Assembly (NCBI RefSeq): GCF_008831285.2
Contig: NC_045144.1
Span: forward strand, 14,001,858 to 14,065,857
DNA from: Nymphaea colorata
Lineage: Eukaryota > Streptophyta > Magnoliopsida > Nymphaeales > Nymphaeaceae
DNA: 64,000 nucleotides
Direction: 5' to 3'
Under the pieces are notes generated by a model. That model had not been told where the DNA came from and ran no database searches. It worked only from the letters and a program-made list of their open reading frames with translations. Positions 43,201 through 55,200 of the stretch are shown here, piece after piece (position 1 is the stretch's first letter; each line of letters opens with the position of its first letter). The position numbers and the translations under genes were made by a program.

Positions 43201-46200
43201 CTGTGCTGCGCCGTCGCCTGCTTTACGTTGCCTCTGCCTCATTCCAGCCGCCGTCGCCGCTGCCTCCTTCCCGACGCCGTTGCCTCCTTCCCGACGCCGT
43301 TGCCTCATTCCCGCTGCTGTGCCTCTTGTTGCTGTGTGCTAGTTTGTGATGGCAGAAGCGATGGGGACTCAAAAAGATGCAGTTCTTGACACGGGCAGCG
43401 CCTCCAAGACTGAGAACGTGCCGCTCCAGGTCACCTCCATCCGTCTGACCAAGGACAATTACCTATCTTGGTCTGCCGCTCTCGAGATTGGGATTACTAG
43501 CCGTGGGCGTCTCTCTTACATCACTGGCGACAAACCTGCGCCCATCAAATCTGATCCTCAATGGGCGACGTGGGCGTTGGAGGACAGCCAAGTGAAGGTG
43601 TGGATTATCAGCTCCGTGTCATCCGATATTCAGCCCCTCATTCTGCGGAAGCCGACCTCTTTTGATATGTGGACTGTGCTTGCAAAGATGTATGGTCGCA
43701 AGAAGAGACATTTGCGCACCTATCAGATTAAACGCAGTATTTACTCTCTGACACAGGGTGATTTGTCTGTTGCTGCCTTCTATGCTGCCCTGAAGACCAA
43801 GTGGGAGGAGTTAGATTATCATGTGACTGATGAGTGGACATGCGGTTCAGATCATTCCCTCTACTGGGAAAAGGAATGGATGGACCGTACGTTTCTGTTT
43901 CTGGGAGGCCTGCGGGATGAATTTGAGTCTATTCGTAGCCAGATTCTTAATGGTGATGAGATTCCGGGGATAGAGGAAGTATATGCTCGTGTTGAGTCTG
44001 AAGAACAACGTCGCCAAGTGATGCATCTTGACACCGGACATGGCCCTTCTGCCTTTGTCAGCCGTGCCTCAGGGACTGGGCAGCGTCCTGCCCGACATTG
44101 CACTCATTGCCACAAGTTGGGGCATTCGGTGGATTTCTGTTGGGATCTTCATCCCGAGAAGAGACTGGTCAGAGGTCGTCCTCCCTCTGGCAAGCGTAGC
44201 CCTTCTGTGTCTGATTCCAGTCAGAGCAATTCTTCTAGTGGTGCAAAGTCCAAGTTGTCCCCTGCTCAACTCAAGGAGCTACAGGCGTACATCAGCCGTC
44301 TATCTACTACCCCTGAGGAGTCCTCCACGTCTGAAGGGGCTCAGCTAGCCCAAGCTCTCGTTGCCTCGACTGATCAAGGTAACTCTTCTCTTGGTGATTG
44401 GATTGTTGATAGTGGAGCCACTCACCACATGACAGGGGACTCTAAACTCTTTCAAGAATATCAACTTTCTTCTGGCAAGCAACGCGTGTCTATGGCAGAT
44501 GGGTCTTCTATCTCTGTGGCTGGGAAAGGGAGCTTGTCCCTGTTGAACAAATACCGTCTTCACAATGCCCTGCATGTTCCCAATATTCCTGTCAACTTAC
44601 TCTCTGTCAGCAGTATTACTAAAGAATTAAACTGTAATCTGATTTTCTCTGCTGATCATTGTTCCCTGCAGGACTTGGTGACGGGGAAGAAGATTGGGAT
44701 TGGTTCGGTTACTGACGGGCTCTACAGGCTGCCGGTACAAGTTGCTTCAGCATTGATTTCTGCCACGAGTGGTCACTTGTCTGGTGTGAACGATAGATCT
44801 ACTGTTCTGCGATGGCACGAGCGTCTTGGACATCTACCCTTCCAGTTAATAAAGAAGTTGTTTCCTCATTTGTTTGCTTCTGTCTCAATTGACTCCTTCG
44901 CTTGTGAAGTGTGTCAATTGGCTAAACATGTCAGGGCTTCGTACCCTATTTCTTTGAATAAAACCACTCATCCGTTTGCCTTAGTTCATTCCGATGTTTG
45001 GGGTCCTTCTGGAGTACCCACGTGTGGTGGTTGTCACTATTTTTTGACGCTTATTGATGATTACTCTAGATGTACGTTCGTGTACTTGTTGCGAGAACGT
45101 AGTGAGGTTCCAGCAGTTGTGAAAAACTTTGTTGCCTTTGTTGAGACTCAATTCCATACTACTGTTCAAGCTTTCCGTACGGATAATGCAAGGGAATATG
45201 TCTCCCAATCCCTTGATGAATTCTTGAAAGGCAAGGGTATTGTTCATGAAACCTCTTGTAGTTATACCCCTCCTCAAAATGGTATAGCTGAACGTAAAAA
45301 TCGTCATCTATTGAATGTTACCCGGGCCATTATGTTCCAACGTCATGTCCCGAAGTGGTATTGGGGTGATGCACTTCTCACTAGTGCACATCTCATTAAC
45401 CGTATGCCTACTAGGGTGTTGGATGGTCAGTCTCCTTATTCTACCCTGTGGCCCACTCAGAATCCGTGGCCTCTTACTCCTCGTGTCTTTGGGTGCAGTT
45501 GTTTTGTGCATAATCATAGCCCTACTCTCAAAAAACTTGATCCCCGGTCTATTAAAGGAGTTTTCCTGGGGTACTCCTCCACTCAGAAGGGGTATAAATG
45601 TGTGGATCCCACTACTTCCAAAGTGTATGTTTCGAGGGATGTCACATTTCATGAACATGAGTCGTATTTTTCGGTGAATCCTCTTCAGGGGGAGTGTCTT
45701 GGGAACAAAGGGGAAGAGTATTCCTCTAATCAGCTAATTCAGTTTATAGAGTTTTTGGATTACAAGGTTAGTCCCAGTGTGATTGACACGGTCACGGTCA
45801 GTAATGAGAAGGGCAGCCATATGGAAGGGGTCACGGTGGATGCTCAGCCCATTGTTGCCCGGGATCACTTGTTTGGCCAGGTTTATGTCAGAAAGGAGAA
45901 AGCTACAGTGGAAGATGTTGGTGATGAGGATAGAACCAATCCCAATCCTGTGATCTCCCCGGATGACCCAAGTCCATCGAATGAAGAGCTCCCCATTGCT
46001 GTGCGCAAAGGCACCAGGTCATGTACTTCTCACCCTATTCAGAGATTTGTTTCTTATGCTAAGCTCAGTACAAATTACAAATGTTTTATCACAACCTTAT
46101 CCAAAGTTGTTATTCCCAGGTCGGTGGATGATGCTAAGGATGATCCCAAGTGGTTAAATGCTATGACAGAGGAGATGGGTGCGTTAGCTAAGAACAAAAC

Positions 46201-49200
46201 ATGGGAAGTTGTTGATATTCCTAAGGGGACACACCTAGTTGGCTCTAAGTGGGTTTACAACGTGAAGTACAAACCTGATGGCACTGTAGATCGATATAAA
46301 GCTCGTTTGGTTGCAAAGGGGTTCAGTCAGAAGTATGGAATCGACTATCTTGAGACCTTTGCCCCTGTTGCAAAGTTGAAGACCGTGAGGGTTATTCTTG
46401 CTCTTGCTGTGCACAGGAAGTGGCGCATGGACCAGCTTGATGTTAAAAATGCGTTCTTGAACGGCCATCTGGAGGAAGAAGTCTATATGAGCATGCCTCC
46501 CGGGTATGTTCAAGAGGGAAAATGTTGTCACCTCAAGAAAGCTTTGTATGGCTTGAAGCAGTCGCCTAGAGCTTGGTTTGAGAGACTAAGGATCGTTATG
46601 AAGTCTACTGGGTACAAGCAAGGAAATGGAGATCATACCCTATTCATAAAGCAGAGAGGTGGTCTGGTGAGTCTTCTCCTTGTCTACGTTGATGATATGA
46701 TTGTCACTGGCAGTGACGAAGAAGAAAACAGAAAGATGAAGGAGAGATTATCTAAGGAATTCGACCTCAAGGATCTGGGTAAGCTGAGATACTTTCTGGG
46801 GATAGAGATTGCTCGATCAGAGACAGGGCTGGTTATGAATCAAAGGAAGTACACTCTTGACTTACTAAAGGAGACAGGCAAACTTGGTTGTAGGCCCTAT
46901 CTTACTCCTATAGAGTCGGGAACTAAGATAAGTATCAAGACGGGCACTATTCTGGATGAGGAAGGAAAAGGGCGATATCAGAGGCTAGTAGGTAAGCTTA
47001 TCTATCTTACTCTAACTCGCCCTGATATCACGTATGCGGTAAATGTGCTAAGTCAATTTATGCATGCTCCCACGGATTGTCACTGGAAGAGTGCAGAAAG
47101 AGTGTTGGGATATCTAAAGAATGACCCAGGAAAAGGACTGTTGTATACTCGACAGGACAAACTTACCATTGAGGGCTACTCAGATGCAGATTGGGCAGGT
47201 TGCACTGACACAAGGAGGTCTACTACAGGGTATTGTATCTTTCTTGGAGGTAACCTAGTTGTTTGGAGAAGTAAGAGGCAAGAAGTATGTTCGAGGTCTA
47301 GTGCGGAGGCTGAGTACAGGGCTGTTGCAATGGGGGTTACAGAGATGCTGTGGCTGAAGATTCTTTTGACTGATATTGGTGTGGAGTTGGGAGATAAAAT
47401 GAAGATGTACTGTGACAACAAGTCTGCGATTAATCTTGCCAATAATCCAGTTCTACATGACAGGACCAAACATGTGGAGATTGATCGTCATTTTATCCGG
47501 GAACGCATTGACTCAAAGGAGCTGATTCTGCCATATATGAAGTCTGAAGATCAAGTTGCAGACGTCCTAACTAAAGGGCTTTGTACTTCTTCATTCGAAA
47601 AGAATGTTAGCAAGCTTGGCATGTTTGACATGTATGCCAAGCTTGAGGGGGAGTGTTAGAATATGTTGCTGTGGGAACCGGATCCATTCCTGGACCCGGT
47701 TCTATGGGGCGCGGGTACCGAGGCGGGCTCGGTACCCTAGGCGGCTTCTCCTCTCTCCCTCTTTATATTGTCACTTGTGTTTAGTGTTGAATTAAGTGAA
47801 ATCTAATTTTCTCTCTCCTAGGGTTGCGGTGTGCCCCTAGGTCAGAGCCTCCCCGTGGTTTTTCACCTCTTTCTGAGGTTTTCCACGTAGATTGTGTGTT
47901 CGTTCTCCACTCTCTCTCTGTGTGGTTCGTGTTTCTACAATAGGTTTATTGTTTGGAGAGTTGGTGGACTTGTTCTATTTCTTGCTATAAAAGCTGACAT
48001 GTGTAGGTTCTGGCTAGAGTCTGCACTGAACTCATCCATGAGGGTGGATAGGGTTGTTACAGCTTGCACTTATGATTTGACATGCAATGTAAAGAAATTG
48101 TATGTTTCTGAATAAATATGCATATTATCAATATCAGATCTCATCTAAATGCTCTATTGCTTGTCTCTGCCTAATGCCATTTTGAAATGCAGGTTGTTCA
48201 TAAAACACTCAATCCCCAGTGGAATCAAAAGTTTGAGTTTCTTGAGACTACGAGTCACCTAGAGCTGCATGTAAAAGACCATAATATTGTTCTCCCTGCA
48301 TCAAACTTAGGAAAGTGCATTATTGAATGTAACAGCCTGCTTCCAAATGTTACACTTGATAAATGGGTACCTCTTCAAGAAGCCGAAGCTGGAGAAATCC
48401 ATGTGCAAATTACCAGGAAAGTGCATGAACAGCAAGTGCAAACTGCTGTTGAACATGGTTTTTCAGTATCCAGTAAGGCACTCCAAATGTCTCTAAAGGT
48501 AAACTCGTTATTATGTCTTTCTGAGGCTCTGATGGATATTCATACATATAATTATAGATTTCCAGTTCCCCTTTTTAGCTAAATATAACTCTGTCATCAG
48601 AAAGGAAAGGATGTGGGGATGCATCTCTCCTAATATTGTCTTCCTGCTCTCTATGTGTGTTAATGTTTTTAGAAATTCTTACTGCAAATGGGTTTTGTGT
48701 TAGTAAAGGAGACTGTTAAGATGCTGTGTATAATATGTGTAATTCTGTTTATAATTGTACTGGGTCTGGATGAAAAAAGGTTCCAACGAATATGATACAT
48801 ATTCTGGTATACTTGTAAACTGACCCATTATCATAAGGGTAACTTTGTAACATTAGGGTGTCACTCCCTTTATCACAGCCTCCCACATTGGGACATGTGA
48901 CTTTCTGGCCACATAACTCTTCCTTCTCTCTTCTTCTTGTTGTGAAGATATTTCAGTTTCACAGTGTGATGCATAACAATGCTGGCAAGGTGGATGAAGA
49001 GCCTTTAATCGTTCATATGTAGCAGTCAATGTAGCAAAATACTGAGATAGGTCCTGATCCCCTTGCCGTATGTTGCATAACTCCTCTTTCAATTGTAAGA
49101 TCTTAATTACATTAGTGGCATCCGAATATGTCTTCCTCAAAAAAGACCACATCTCCTTGACCTTGCTATAATATGCAATAGTTGGGGCTATATGAGACTC

Positions 49201-52200
49201 CACACTATTCATAATCCAAGATATAACAATGTAATTAACTTCATCCCACGCAGCATATATCCCTTTTTTTCTCAGTAGATTCATCCTCAAGAATATATTT
49301 CTTCCTATGGCCAGCCACAGACATTATGAATACCCTGGACCATATTTCATAATTTGAACCATTAAGCTTTATTGTGGTTCCATAGGAGAATGAATTTTCA
49401 GCCATCTTGTATTCAGTAGAGCCCTCAGATTTACTGTTATCAACCATAGTAAATGAAGGAAACTCGATTGGTGTACACGTTAAGAGTCTAGGATGTTGTT
49501 GTCCACTAATATCAGACGTAAAGGATCAAAGGCAGCACAGACAAATTCGGAATAGAGGCTTATGACTCCAATAACAAATTTGAAACTTCCTCAAACAGGC
49601 AGCAATATCTCAAACGGGAAACAATATCTGAACCTTTCTCAAATAAGTAGATCTGAAAATATATAAAACAGGCAGTAATATGGAACAACTGTTTCAGTCG
49701 ATGACTGAAACTTCTTCACCCAACGGTAAAAGACTGCTGCTTCTCTTAAACACAATAGTTTCTCTGCGTATCGTACGATATGAGAACAACTGTTTCAGTC
49801 GATGACTGAAACTTCTTCACCCAACGGTAAAAGACTGCTGCTTCTCTTAAACACAATAGTTTCTCTGTGTATCGTACGATACGACCCCGTATCGTACGAT
49901 ACGTACCGTATCGTTTTTAAATAACGGTACGATACACCCCCCGTATCGTAAATAGGGGGTGTATCATACTTGTATCACACGTATCGTGCGATACAGGGCC
50001 CGTATCGTACGATACAGGGCCCGTATCGTACGATACGGGGCGATACACCCCGCATCGTACAATACGGGCTGATTTCGCAAAAGGGGCCCCGAGACCTATT
50101 TATTCGGCTTCTTTTTGAAAAAAAAGCCTCCGTTCTTCATTTCTCAAGCTCGGATACTGCCGTCAGGGAGGGCGATCTTCCATTTTCACCATCAAAAAGT
50201 TGATTTTCACTGTGAAATCGAAGATTAAGGGGTCGATTTGTGCGTGGGTGGTTGATTTTCGTTGGGAGGAAAGGGGTTTTCTTCATTTCTTCTTCGTAAG
50301 GTATAAAATCTCATGTTTTTACCTTGTCGCAGGGCATAGACATCCTTCATTAACTGATATACACGAACATCTTTCTTCTTTTGGCCATACATTTGTTTCA
50401 AAATGCCCCACATGTTTCTAGCAGTCTTCTTACGAAGAATAAGAGGTTGAATATCAGATGATCTAGAGTTAACAACCCAGGTTTTTACCTGATTGTCTTC
50501 AAGAAATCATGTATCCCATAAGTGGCTAGTCTCAAGTGGTTCAAGCTTTTTTCCATTGAAGATAGTTATCCTTAGTAAGACGAATAGTGGTAACCTGAAC
50601 AGGTATATTTTCAGCTCTAGCAACCCCAACCTCAGTTTGGTCAGTATTAACAGTAGAGGAGGCTGATTCCGCCTTCCCAATGCAGTGATATAACCGTTAA
50701 CGACAAAGAGAAATGCCTGTGACACGCAAGGCGCAGCAACAAACACACAACAGCAGTAACGGAAGATAAAACAGAAAGAGGTTACTTGCTGAAACGAGGA
50801 CAGTCACCGCTGAGATTGAACGATGCAGTAGGGCAGGCACCAGACTAAGGTCGGGCGATGTTCCAGGCGTGGCAGCTTAGGCGATGAATAGCAACTGGAA
50901 GCCATGGAATAAGTAGGAAAAAAACCTTCGACCACAGCAGGATACACGAGAAAAAAAATGCTACAGAGAGAGACGGCAGAGGAGGCGGCAGCAGAGAGTA
51001 GCGGCAGTCGACCAAAGCGGAGGGACAGTGACAGGGAGCAGCAGCGAAGGATAAGCTTTGACGGTAGACACGGCAGTAGGGAGCGACGACAGAGGATGTG
51101 GCAGGACGTGACGATTGGGAGCGGCGGCAGGGAGCGACGCCAAGGATGAAGCAAAAAATTTGTTCCTTCACGATAGCACTTCGGGCGTTAGCAGACCATG
51201 GCTGCGTTGGGTGTGAGCAGAGGAGCCGAAACTCCACGGCAGCACGTCGGGCAGGAACTTCACGCTGACCAAATTTTTTTGCTTTTTTTTTCAGAGATTT
51301 GGCTCTGATACCATGTTGAAACAAAAAGGAATAGAACAGTAACCAAAAACAGATGTAACGTGGAAAACCCCTCAACTAAAGGGAAAAAAACCCCGATGGA
51401 GGAGAGCTGATGCCCACTAGCAGCCATACTCTCTCTCCCTGCAATATTTCATTCACTACCAAAAATAGGGATTACACAAGCTTAAGTAGAGCCTTAACAG
51501 TCTAACATATTAGACCGGGTCTAGACCCAAACCCAGACAGAAGACCCATTTACAACATATGTCAACACTATGTTAATAAAGGAGATGTGGACGATAAAAA
51601 AAATCACACAATCAGTCTGCACACTAACTAAAATTAATAAAGAGAGGCTTATAAAAATAACAGTTAACACCCACCATCCTGAACTATTTACTAAAAGTGG
51701 CTCACGATATAAGTACTTTAACTAACAGTTGTCTTGGTTCCTAGCTTTTTTCAGGCTGGAATCGAAACTACTAAAGGGCGGGTCGGGATCCATCAGCTGG
51801 ATCGTGGCATTTTGTATCAGAGTTGGTTCAACACTCAGGCCTAGAGTGCCATGCATACTGATGTGTATGCCTTAGGGGATAGTTTGTAATGTACACCTCA
51901 CATTAGCGAGCATCATAGCAAGATCATACATTATTTGTTTAAAAATTACAAAGAACGATTAGATATATTCATCTTCTTGCCTTGAACTTTTCTAAACTTG
52001 AGCTAATTGATATCTCTAGCCTAATTTGATTGAATATACATCAATGTAAGATATTCTCAAATGTCTTTTGCACCTTCGAACTTAACTATACTTAGGGCTG
52101 TGCTTGGTTAAGAGTCTTCATCCATTTATCAAATGCTGTCACAAAATCTTCATAATCATCTTCAGGATTTTTTCTTGGATCCATTGACATATTCCCTATA

Positions 52201-55200
52201 TCTGAGTCATTTTATTTAGTATCCCAATATGCATAGTTCGACCCATCAAACTTTACAACTAATACTTGCATAAGTTCTTTCTTATCCATACTTGTATGGT
52301 TCAACAGCCGGAAACACAGTTGCAGCACAGAAAGAATATTAGCAGTTAAACAAACTTGCAACATCTTCAAAACAGCAAGCTGTAAAACAGCTTCCAGCTG
52401 CAGCACCTTCAAAACAGCAAGCTTGTAAAGTAGCTTCCAGCAGCAAGGAAAACTTTCAAACCAATGCCACCATGATGCGCCCAGCGAACTTCAGGCAGCA
52501 ACCAAAAGTTCGACCGAGATCTTAACCAACACTAACCCAAAAGGCCAAAACTATACTTTCAAGCCATGACTTGAATGCAGATCCAGACAGGCAACTTCTA
52601 CAGGAGGAATACAAATAGTCGCATCAAGAAAAGACAGCAACAACCTTTACCTAATCCAAACCAAATCTTGTAGCTCTGATACCATGTTCATGTGCGACAA
52701 ACCAAACACAATAAACCAACAATACTTGTAGCAACAAATTGCTAGTCTTGAAGCTATCATAAGCAACAAACACCAAAGCTACATTCCATGAAAAAACAAA
52801 AAAGAGCATAATGAATGGGGCAGAACCCTAGTTCCAAGACATATGTAGAAAAGTAAAAGACTAAACTGCCCTTCACTTACAAGAGTTATACTGATAAGAG
52901 GGTTAGAACTAGTTACAACAGAAATGACAAATATGACCTTTGACTAACATGAAAGAAAATTAGATTCGTATACTTCAACACTATGCTCTTTTTAACAGCT
53001 TTGTGAACTGCTTTTTCTCCAAGGAAACATAAGAAGTCTGGCTGTTTTTTTTTATGATTCCTTGCAAGAGGCGTATTTTAATCTTCAAGTATTGTGTATT
53101 TGTCTCTCGAGAATTTGTATTCATGACAAAACAATCTCAAAGTACTCCAATCTCCTCCGAACATTCAAACTTGATGGGAGCAATTATGTTGTTTGAGGGA
53201 GACATCTGGAAGCCCATATCAGAGAACAAGGTCTATAGGAATATACAAGAGGTATGATCCCGAAACCTATTCCCAAACTAGTTTAGATTGAAAATGGCGT
53301 TGAAAGGACTCCTAATGAAAAATGAAAGAACTAGAGCTATGGAAGAATATTGCAAAAAAATAGATGAATAGGAAGCAAAAAATTCCAAGATCATATCCTT
53401 GACAGTTAGTGGGGTTGAGCTCAAAATTGTTTCAAATTCTTTTTTATTATGAAAGGTCTAGCCAAGCTTGGGAAACCATATGGGGATATTTACTTAAAGA
53501 AGACGTGGCCCATGTACACTATTGTCTAAGAAAAAGCTAGAAGTGTCAAGCAAAGAGATAAACAGTTAATAAATTATTTTGTAGAGTTGACTTCCATTTG
53601 GTATGAATTATCTCAATTAGAGGAAAAAATGGGAGAATGTTGTTGATACCATGAGATAAGAAGGCCCAAAATGGAATAAGAAAAATGTTATATTCTCTTA
53701 CAAAGGTTAAGAAATAGATTAGAGCCTCTCTTCTTCTTCTCCTCCACTGATTCATGAAATTCCAACTAGGCTAAGTAGAGAAGGGATAAGACTTAGCCTA
53801 AACAAAAATGTTGATAGCATTGTCAGTTTTCATTGCAAAAGTTAACAAGGACTAATCACTTGCCTTGGCTAGGTAAGGAAATTACATAAAACCCTAGAAA
53901 CCACCACATTTCAACAAAAACCAAAATAAAGGAGAATCCAAAGTGGTATCCCATTTTGTTATTTACCTGGTCACATTCACCCTCGATATCCCAAGTGCAG
54001 AACGGATTTTGGGCACCATGATAAGAAGATTGCATCGGCTTCTTTAACAAATTATGATGAAGAAGAAACCATGGGATTCAACTTGTGGAAGCTCTTTAGT
54101 CTTTTTTTTAAGGGATCACAGTAATATCTGCATGAACATTATTACCTTGGAATTCCAAGTCTTTCTTTCAGAGATTATGAACATGATGAGCTGCTTACTT
54201 TTCATCAAGCCATATATTCAACTAAGTGAATTGAAGCAATGAATGAAAAGATGGGAATGCTCGACGAAGTCAGGCATAGGAAATGATACGTAAACCTGTT
54301 GAAAAAAATGTGGTTGGCTCTAGATGGCGTACAAAATAAAATGCAAACTCAACAAGGTATCGAGCAACATAAAGCAAGCTTGTAGCAAAATAATTTACAC
54401 AAGAAAATGAGGAAGATTATGCCAAAATGTGCAGTCCTATGATCAGGATGGCAAAATTTGAACCACACTTGCTTTGGCAGTTGATCATGGGCAGTTGATG
54501 AGCCAACTAGATATGAAAAATGCATTTTTACACTTGAATTTGAAAGGAGAGGTATACATGGAGCAGCCTTCCGCGTATACTAAGGGTGATCCTAAAGCTT
54601 ATGTGTTCAAATGAAAAAGAGTTATGGATGTGCTGAAACAAGCATCACAATCTTGATTTGGTAGTTTCTCAAAGAAAAAATCAAAAGCATAGTTCTCGTC
54701 AATGGTTGTTGGATAACTTCTTGTTTGTTTTTCAAAGTGGGGATACTGTTACCTTGTTGTTCATATATGTAGATGATATTGTTGTCACATGCTGCTGGAA
54801 ACATCAAAGTCAAGAGGTAAAAGATCCTTTTAAGTCAAAGATTAAAGAGGAAGCACCTTGGGTATGTAGGAACCTCTTCTTGGATTTGAACTTAATAGGA
54901 AAGGTAATATAGTAACTTAAACTCAGCGACACCATTGATGTGGTGGTGAAAAATCTGTAAATTTTATCCTGGTTGGCCTCAAACTGCATCTTGTTATTAT
55001 CTGTGCCCTCCTGGACACTTGAAAATTGAATGGAGGAATCAACCTAAACTATCAGAGAGAATGACTTTTTGTCAGAGGTGAAATAGTTCTGCCTGTTGCT
55101 TGAACCCATTTGAGCCTGATGATGATTGTCCAACAGCGTCACATGTTACATTGGCCAACAGAAGATATTCTGAATCCTTTGAGGACAACTTTGAAAGCTC

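Larger units (their letters stand above)
42601..47944 (+). mobile_element. Copia element D, complete and apparently autonomous
   Basis: LTRs of 286 bp (42606-42891 and 47654-47939) read as identical and are flanked by perfect target duplications ATAGG (42601-42605 and 47940-47944). The tRNA-Met primer site starts at 42892 and the polypurine tract is 47645-47653. A GC-rich leader with CCGCCG repeats precedes one unbroken Gag-Pol frame. It sits sense-oriented in intron 12, 249 bases upstream of exon 13. All parts needed for transposition appear present. Confidence 0.96.

Noticed and set aside
42733-43349. Long overlapping frames on both strands (about 190 aa, Arg/Ala/Pro-rich)
   Set aside because: They lie in the GC-rich leader of Copia element D and arise from CCGCCG-type repeats. 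The leader sits between the primer site and the real Gag start.
51000-51160. Repeated GGCAG/GCGACG words as a possible functional repeat or gene
   Set aside because: They belong to the GC-rich leader of Copia fragment E, like the leaders of elements C and D.
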